A program made the position numbers and the translations under genes. A stretch of DNA of 64,000 nucleotides from contig NZ_JAKWBE010000003.1 in NCBI RefSeq assembly GCF_022513565.1, forward strand, positions 310,001-374,000. Direction: 5' to 3'. Source of the DNA: Streptomyces gilvus (GTDB taxonomy: Bacteria; Actinomycetota; Actinomycetes; Streptomycetales; Streptomycetaceae). Below, piece after piece: positions 58,983-64,000 of the stretch. The notes under the pieces are model-generated. The model was not told where the DNA came from. It saw only the letters and a program-made list of their open reading frames with translations, and ran no database searches. The number at the start of each line of letters is the position of its first letter. Position 1 is the stretch's first letter.

Positions 58983-61178
58983 ATGGATGTCCCCTTGCCC
59001 AGGTTCAGTGTCATCGTCCCCGTGTACAAGGTTCAGGCGTATCTGCACGCATGCCTGGAGTCGGTGCTGTCGCAGTCGTGTGCGGATCTGGAGCTGATCG
59101 CCGTCGACGACTGCTCGCCGGACGGATCGGGCGCGATCATCGACGAGTTCGCGGCCCGCGACCCACGGGTGCGGGCCCTGCACCTGGCGGAGAACCAGGG
59201 GCTCGGCCGCGCCCGCAACGCCGGTCTGGCGCAGGCCCGCGGCGACTACCTGGTCTTCCTGGACGGGGACGACACCCTCACCCCGCACGCCCTGCGGATG
59301 ATCGCCGACCGGCTGAAGGAGACGGGCGAGCCGGACGTCCTGGTCTACGACTACGCGCGCACCTTCTGCACCGGCGAGACCCTCCGCAACCAGGCCGCGG
59401 CGCAGCTCACCGAGCAGGGCCCGGCGCCCTTCCGCCTGGAGGACCGCCCCGGCCTGCTGAACCTGCTGATGGTGGCCTGGAACAAGGCGTACCGGCGGGA
59501 GTTCGTCGAGCGCGAGGCCCTGGCCTTCCCGCCCGGCTTCTACGAGGACACCCCGTGGACGTTCCCGGCCCTGATGGCGGCGGGTTCGCTGGCGACGCTG
59601 GACCGGGTGTGCGTGCACTACCGCCAGCGCCGGCAGGGCAGCATCCTCGGCACGACGAGCCGCAGCCACTTCGACGTCTTCGAGCAGTACGACCGGGTCT
59701 TCGCGTACGTCGACGGCCGCCCCGAACTCGACCGCTGGCGGCCGGTGTTGTTCCGCCGCATGGTCGACCACCTGGCCGTCGTCTTCACCCGGCCTGGCCG
59801 GCTGCCGCGCGGCGCCCGCGCCGAGTTCCTGCGCAAGGCCCGCGCGTACTACCGCCGTTACCGCGTCCCCGGCGCCCGCCTCACCCCGCGCCACACCCTG
59901 ATCCGCTGGGGCCTGCACCGCACGTACCGCACCCTGCGGGCGGCCTCCGCCCTGCACCGCACCGTGCTCAAGCGCACCACCCGCCTGCTCCGGTCCCTGC
60001 GCACGACGGCCCTGCGCGTCCACTACCGGGTCCAGCGCTGTCTGCCGCTGCGCGCCGACCGCGCCGTGTTCACCGCGTCCGACGGCCGCGGCGGCAACCC
60101 CGGCGCACTGGAGGACGCGTTCCGTGCCGTCGTCCCGCACATCCGCACCACCTGGCTCGGCGGCCCGGACACGGCCGCCCACTGGACGGCCCTGGCCCGC
60201 TCCAAGTACCTCGTCGCCGACACCGCGCTCGACCCCCGCCTGGTCAAGCGCCCCGGCCAGGTCCTGATCCGGGCCCACCAGGGCACCCCGATCGGCCACG
60301 TGGGCCTCGACCTCCTGGAACGCCCGGCCGCGGCCCGGGACACGGACTTCGGGCGGCTCCTCGACGACGTCGACACGTGGGACCACGTGCTGTCCGCCAA
60401 CCGCCACTCCACCCTCACCTGGGAGCGCGTCTTCCCGGGCGCCTACACCACCCTGGAACTCGGCTCGCCGCGCAACGACGTGTTCCAGAAGGCGACTTCG
60501 GCCGACGTGACCCGGCTGCGCGAGTCCCTGGGCATCCCCCCCGACTCGGTCGCGCTGCTGTACGCCCCGGCTCCCCGCGTCTACCGCCGCACCCAGTGCT
60601 CCCCCCTCGACCTGGACCGGGTCCTGCGCCGTCTGGGCCCCCGCCACGTCGTCCTGGCCCGCACCGACGGGCCCGTCCCGCCGCACGGCCGGATCATCGA
60701 CGTCAGCGGCCATCCGAGTATCGAGTCCCTCTGCCTCGCCTCGGACGTCCTGGTCACCGACTACGCGCCCCTGATGGTCGACTACGCCAACCTCGACCGC
60801 CCGATCGTGCTCCACCTCGACGACTGGGAGGCGTACGAGGCGGCCCGCGGCATCTATGTCGACCTGCGCGCCTTCCCGCCGGGCGCGGTCGCCCGCAACG
60901 AGGACGAGCTGATCGACATCTTCGTCACCGGCCACTGGCGCGGCTCCCGCTCCGCCCAGCTGCGCTCCGTCTTCCGCGAGCGTTTCTGCCCGTACGACGA
61001 CGGTCGCGCCGCCGAGCGGGTCGTACGCCATGTCGTCCTGGGCGAGCGGGGGCTGCCGCCGGTGATCCCGCTGGAGCGGCGCCACCCGGTGCCCTCGGCG
61101 GCAGCGGGCCCGGCACGCTCCCCGCAGGCCACCGTGCCGCAGCCGGCCGGTTCCCTGACCGTCACCGACAGCCTCTGA
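58983..61178 (+). CDS. Bifunctional GT2 / TagF-type glycerophosphotransferase, paralog 1
   Basis: A 731-residue two-domain enzyme. The N-terminal GT2 domain has RFSVIVPVYKVQAYL, VDDCSPDGSG, LGRARNAGLAQARGDY and the metal motif LDGDD. The C-terminal CDP-glycerol:poly(glycerophosphate) transferase-like domain has HQGTPIGHVGLDL, NRHSTLTWERVFPG, VTDYAPLMVDYANLDRPI and ERFCPYDDGRAAERV. It should build a teichoic-acid-type or glycosylated phosphopolyol cell-wall polymer at the membrane. In the second domain the usual GTPLKKMG reads GTPIGHVG and DYSS reads DYAP, so its activity may differ. The ATG has a weak ribosome site. Confidence 0.85.
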   Translation: MDVPLPRFSVIVPVYKVQAYLHACLESVLSQSCADLELIAVDDCSPDGSGAIIDEFAARDPRVRALHLAENQGLGRARNAGLAQARGDYLVFLDGDDTLTPHALRMIADRLKETGEPDVLVYDYARTFCTGETLRNQAAAQLTEQGPAPFRLEDRPGLLNLLMVAWNKAYRREFVEREALAFPPGFYEDTPWTFPALMAAGSLATLDRVCVHYRQRRQGSILGTTSRSHFDVFEQYDRVFAYVDGRPELDRWRPVLFRRMVDHLAVVFTRPGRLPRGARAEFLRKARAYYRRYRVPGARLTPRHTLIRWGLHRTYRTLRAASALHRTVLKRTTRLLRSLRTTALRVHYRVQRCLPLRADRAVFTASDGRGGNPGALEDAFRAVVPHIRTTWLGGPDTAAHWTALARSKYLVADTALDPRLVKRPGQVLIRAHQGTPIGHVGLDLLERPAAARDTDFGRLLDDVDTWDHVLSANRHSTLTWERVFPGAYTTLELGSPRNDVFQKATSADVTRLRESLGIPPDSVALLYAPAPRVYRRTQCSPLDLDRVLRRLGPRHVVLARTDGPVPPHGRIIDVSGHPSIESLCLASDVLVTDYAPLMVDYANLDRPIVLHLDDWEAYEAARGIYVDLRAFPPGAVARNEDELIDIFVTGHWRGSRSAQLRSVFRERFCPYDDGRAAERVVRHVVLGERGLPPVIPLERRHPVPSAAAGPARSPQATVPQPAGSLTVTDSL

Positions 61179-61204
61179 ACACCGTTCTCACACCGGGGAG
61201 TTCC

Positions 61205-61279
61205 ATGCCCTCCAGCCCGTCACGGCCCACCCCGAGCCGGCCGTCCACCTGGCGCCCGGCGGGGCGCCCGGGACGCTGA
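61205..61279 (+). CDS. Candidate 24-residue Pro/Arg/Ser-rich small ORF
   Basis: ATG 61205 to TGA 61279 encodes 24 residues, starting MPSSPSRPTPSRP and ending in GRPGR. GGGGAG lies five bases upstream, a better site than those of the large genes around it. It fills the gap between the first two glycosyltransferase genes. It could be a leader peptide or simple translational coupling. There is no evidence of conservation from one sequence. Confidence 0.35.
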   Translation: MPSSPSRPTPSRPSTWRPAGRPGR

Positions 61280-61312
61280 CGCACCCGCACGACCATCGAG
61301 AGAAAGAGCAGA

Positions 61313-63511
61313 ATGCCCCGCTTCAGCATCATCGTCCCCTCCCACGGCGTGGCAGGCCGCCTGTCCCAGGCGCTGGACTCGGTCCTCGCGCAGTCCCACG
61401 GCGACTTCGAGCTGATCCCGGTCTGCGACGGCCCCGACGCGCCCGCGGCGGAGCTCGTCGCCGGGTACGCCGAGCGGGACTCCCGGGTGAGCCCGGTGCA
61501 CTCGCCGCCGGCGGACGGTCTGGCCGGGGCGCGCAACACCGGGATGCGGGCGGCGACCGGCGCGTATCTGCTGTTCCTCGACGGCGACGACACCCTCGTC
61601 CCGGGCGCGCTGGCGGCGCTGGACGCACGGCTGACGGAGACCGGTGACGTGGACGTCCTGTACGCCGAGCACGAGCGGGTGCCGTGGTGGGAGGGCGAGG
61701 CGACCAACCCGTGCGCGCTGCTGCTGCCGAAGACCCCGGCGGGCGCCTTCTGCCCCGACCAGGTGCCCCAGTTGACCGGCGTGCAGCTGCCGGCGTGGAG
61801 CGCGGCCTACCGCAGGTCCTTCCTCACCGGGCACCGGCTCGGCTTCCCCGACAGCCACTACACCGACGTCGGCTTCGGCGCCCTGGTGGCGCTGCGGGCC
61901 GAGAAGGCGGCGGTGCTGCGCGAGGTCGTCGTACGCCATCTGGTGCGCCGGCAGGGCAGCCGGCTGAACCTGCCGGGCCCGCACCACGCGCAACTCCTCG
62001 ACCAGGTCGAGCTGGTGCTCACCCGCGCCGCCGAACTGGGGCTGCACGAGGAGCGGTTGGTGCCGCTGTTCGACCACCTCTTCGCCACCGTCCTGAAGAC
62101 GGCCACCCATCCGGGCCGGCTCACCTCCGGCCGCCGCGCCTTCTTCCGGCGGGCGGGCGGGCTCTACCGCCACCACCGCCCGGCCGGCTTCCGTCCCCCG
62201 GGCGGGAGTCTCGGCGTCCAGCACCGGCTGCTGGCGAGCGGGGCGTACCCGGCCTTCTGCGCCCTGCGCGGCGTCAACCGGTCGGCCACGCGGGCCGTGG
62301 AGGCCCTGCCCCGCCCCCGCGGCCTGCGCACCCGGCTCCGCTACGCCCGCGCCCTGCGCCGCCCCCTCGACCCCCACCTCGCGGTGTACTGCGCCTACTG
62401 GGGCCGCGGCTACGCCTGCAACCCGGCCGCGATCCACGCCAAGGCCCGCGAACTCGCCCCGCACCTCCGGGCGGTGTTCCTCGTCGAGCCGGACCAGGCG
62501 CACACCGTGCCGGAGGACGTCGAGTACGCGGTCATCGGCAGCGCGAAGTACTGGGACGTCCTCGCCCGCGCAAAGTACCTGGTCAACAACGCCAACTTCG
62601 CGGACGCGGTCGTCAAACGCCCCGGCAGTGTGCACCTGTCGACCCAGCACGGCACCCCGCTGAAGAAGATGGGCGTCGACCAGGCGACGTACCCCGTGGT
62701 GGCCGCCGCCACCGGCAGCTTCACCAAGCTGCTGGAGCGGGTGGACCGCTGGGACTACAACCTCACCTCCAACCGCCACTCCACCCAGATGTGGGAGCGG
62801 GCCTTCCCGGCCGCGCACGAGACGCTGGAGTACGGCTATCCGCGCAACGACGTCTACTACACGGCGACCGCGGACGACGTGGCCCGCGTCCGGCGGGAGC
62901 TGGGGATCCCCGAGGGCAGCACGGCCGTGCTGTACGCGCCCACGCACCGGGACTACCACACCGGTTTCGAGACCGGCCTGGACCTGGAGGCCTTCTGCGA
63001 GGAGGCCGGCGAGGACGTCGTCGTGCTGCTGCGCGCCCACTACTTCTACGACCGGGGCCGGGCGCACAGCACCGGCCGGATCATCGACGTGACCGGGCAC
63101 CGCTCCTCCGAGGACGTGTGCCTGGCCGCGGACGCGCTGATCACCGACTACTCCTCGATCATGTTCGACTACGCCAACCTGGACCGCCCGATCGTCGTGT
63201 ACGCGGACGACTGGGACGTCTACCGGGAGACCCGGGGCGTCTACTTCGACCTGATGGAACATCCGCCGGGACCGGTGGCCCGGACGCCGCAGGAGCTGGC
63301 GGGCGTCTTCCGCGACGGATCCTGGGCGGGCGCCGAGTCCGCCGCCGCGCGGGCCGCCTTCCGGGAGCGGTTCTGCGAGTTCGACGACGGGCGGGCCGCC
63401 GAGCGGGTGGTGCGCCGGGTGCTGCTGGGCGAGCCGCCGGAGGCGATCCCGCCCGTGATCCCGCTCGCCGAACGGACCCCGGCCCCGCTCCCCGCCCTCG
63501 TGAGGAACTGA
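61313..63511 (+). CDS. Bifunctional GT2 / TagF-type glycerophosphotransferase, paralog 2
   Basis: A 732-residue paralog of the gene before it. The GT2 domain has RFSIIVPSHGVAGRLSQALD, LAGARNTGMRAATGAY and LDGDD. The TagF-like domain keeps the full motifs HGTPLKKMGVDQATYP, SNRHSTQMWERAFP, YGYPRNDVYY, APTHRDY, ITDYSSIMFDYANLDRPI and ERFCEFDDGRAAERVV. The His and DYSS residues match active polyol-phosphate polymerases, so this copy probably makes the poly(polyol phosphate) chain. The ATG 61313 follows GAGAAAGAG. It is separated from the first copy by 134 bases and from the third by five. Confidence 0.9.
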   Translation: MPRFSIIVPSHGVAGRLSQALDSVLAQSHGDFELIPVCDGPDAPAAELVAGYAERDSRVSPVHSPPADGLAGARNTGMRAATGAYLLFLDGDDTLVPGALAALDARLTETGDVDVLYAEHERVPWWEGEATNPCALLLPKTPAGAFCPDQVPQLTGVQLPAWSAAYRRSFLTGHRLGFPDSHYTDVGFGALVALRAEKAAVLREVVVRHLVRRQGSRLNLPGPHHAQLLDQVELVLTRAAELGLHEERLVPLFDHLFATVLKTATHPGRLTSGRRAFFRRAGGLYRHHRPAGFRPPGGSLGVQHRLLASGAYPAFCALRGVNRSATRAVEALPRPRGLRTRLRYARALRRPLDPHLAVYCAYWGRGYACNPAAIHAKARELAPHLRAVFLVEPDQAHTVPEDVEYAVIGSAKYWDVLARAKYLVNNANFADAVVKRPGSVHLSTQHGTPLKKMGVDQATYPVVAAATGSFTKLLERVDRWDYNLTSNRHSTQMWERAFPAAHETLEYGYPRNDVYYTATADDVARVRRELGIPEGSTAVLYAPTHRDYHTGFETGLDLEAFCEEAGEDVVVLLRAHYFYDRGRAHSTGRIIDVTGHRSSEDVCLAADALITDYSSIMFDYANLDRPIVVYADDWDVYRETRGVYFDLMEHPPGPVARTPQELAGVFRDGSWAGAESAAARAAFRERFCEFDDGRAAERVVRRVLLGEPPEAIPPVIPLAERTPAPLPALVRN

Positions 63512-63516
63512 CACCC

Positions 63517-64000
63517 GTGCCCCGCTTCAGCATCATCGTCCCCGTCTTCAAGGTGCAGGGCTACCTGCGTGAGTGCATCGACTCGGTGCTCGGACAGTCC
63601 TGCCCCGACCTGGAGTTGATCGCCGTCGACGACCGCTCCCCCGACGACTGCGGCGCGATCCTCGACGAGTACGCGTCCCGCGACGACCGGGTGCGCGTGC
63701 TGCACCTGCCCGAGAACGTGGGGCTGGGGCGGGCGCGCAACGCCGGCCTCGCGCAGGCCCGCGGGGACTATGTCCTCTTCCTCGACAGCGACGACTTCTA
63801 CACCCCCGGCCTGCTGGCCGCCGTCGCCGACCGGCTGAGAAGCGCCGAGGACCCGGACATCCTGGTCTTCGACCACGTCCGCACCCACTGGTGGGGGCGG
63901 GGCGGCCCCAGCGACTCCTCCACCCTGCTGGCCCGCGCCGGCCAGGACGTCTTCGACCTGCGCACCAGCCCCGAGTACGTCCATCTGTTCCTGGTCGCCT
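63517..64000 (+). CDS. GT2 glycosyltransferase, paralog 3 (cut by window edge)
   Basis: The first 161 residues of a third paralog, open at the right edge. RFSIIVPVFKVQGYLRECID, VDDRSPDDCG, LGRARNAGLAQARGDY and LDSDD mark the GT2 donor and metal sites. It is closer to paralog 1 than to paralog 2 in this part. The GTG 63517 comes five bases after the previous stop, with GAGGAACTGA upstream, so it is in the same operon. Whether a TagF-like domain follows cannot be seen. Confidence 0.88.
   Translation, partial: MPRFSIIVPVFKVQGYLRECIDSVLGQSCPDLELIAVDDRSPDDCGAILDEYASRDDRVRVLHLPENVGLGRARNAGLAQARGDYVLFLDSDDFYTPGLLAAVADRLRSAEDPDILVFDHVRTHWWGRGGPSDSSTLLARAGQDVFDLRTSPEYVHLFLVA

Noticed and set aside
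1..64000. Prophage, insertion sequence or integrative element
   Set aside because: No transposase, integrase, phage structural gene or relaxase was recognised in any frame. Only the ssrA-adjacent cassette hints at past insertion.

Overview
The window is typical Streptomyces chromosome. It is very GC-rich with GC-biased third codon positions, uses GTG and TTG starts, and has tightly overlapping operons. Most of the gene order (murA-hup-malic enzyme-HelD-like helicase-rsuA/sigU-nnaR-narK-mat genes-ssrA/smpB-ftsEX-prfB-pkaB/pkaA-sugar ABC-teichoic-type glycosyltransferases) matches what I remember of the S. coelicolor core around murA and pkaA. Gene names come from recognising proteins and this order, not from a search. 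No prophage, insertion sequence, integrase or CRISPR array was seen.

Layout. 1-8 kb: an MFS exporter cut by the left edge, a tRNA-Cys, a tandem-SUKH protein, and a four-gene minus-strand operon for a molybdenum hydroxylase (FAD, 2Fe-2S and Mo subunits plus a P-loop kinase). 8-15 kb: a GH20 hexosaminidase, DUF3039 and YqgE proteins, then murA facing hupA across a very strong two-way terminator, then an ACT-containing malic enzyme. 15-20 kb: a HelD-like ATPase with a 13-residue repeat insertion, the RsuA/SigU anti-sigma/sigma pair, and a CGNR zinc-finger regulator. 20-29 kb: nitrate genes nnaR and narK, a Uma2 nuclease-like protein, and a three-gene exopolysaccharide operon (mat genes plus an acyltransferase).

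29-41 kb: a LysR/MFS divergent pair, then a sugar-use cassette (solute-binding lipoprotein, two permeases, YicI-type alpha-xylosidase, LacI repressor, secreted GH3 enzyme). The cassette is headed by two matching palindromic operators. Its repressor gene holds the only TTA codon I found, and the cassette ends against the 3' end of ssrA (tmRNA). 41-50 kb: smpB, an S41 protease, ftsX/ftsE, a small zinc-ribbon membrane protein, a probable sortase substrate (LAETG), prfB, and the Ser/Thr kinases pkaB and pkaA.

50-64 kb: a 1409-residue FHA/FtsK-like protein with an altered Walker A motif lies divergent from the kinases. A second sugar ABC operon follows, with an Ig-like domain inserted in one permease. 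Three tandem GT2/TagF-type genes for a cell-wall polymer come last, the third cut by the right edge. Neither ABC operon has an ATPase gene, so both probably use a shared MsiK-type ATPase encoded elsewhere.

Items most worth a second look: the permease insertion, the FHA/FtsK-like protein beside PkaA/PkaB, the missing catalytic Glu in the Mo subunit together with its long disordered partner extension, the Shine-Dalgarno hairpin and repeat tract of the HelD-like gene, the paired palindromes upstream of hupA, and the bldA-type TTA codon in the xylosidase repressor.
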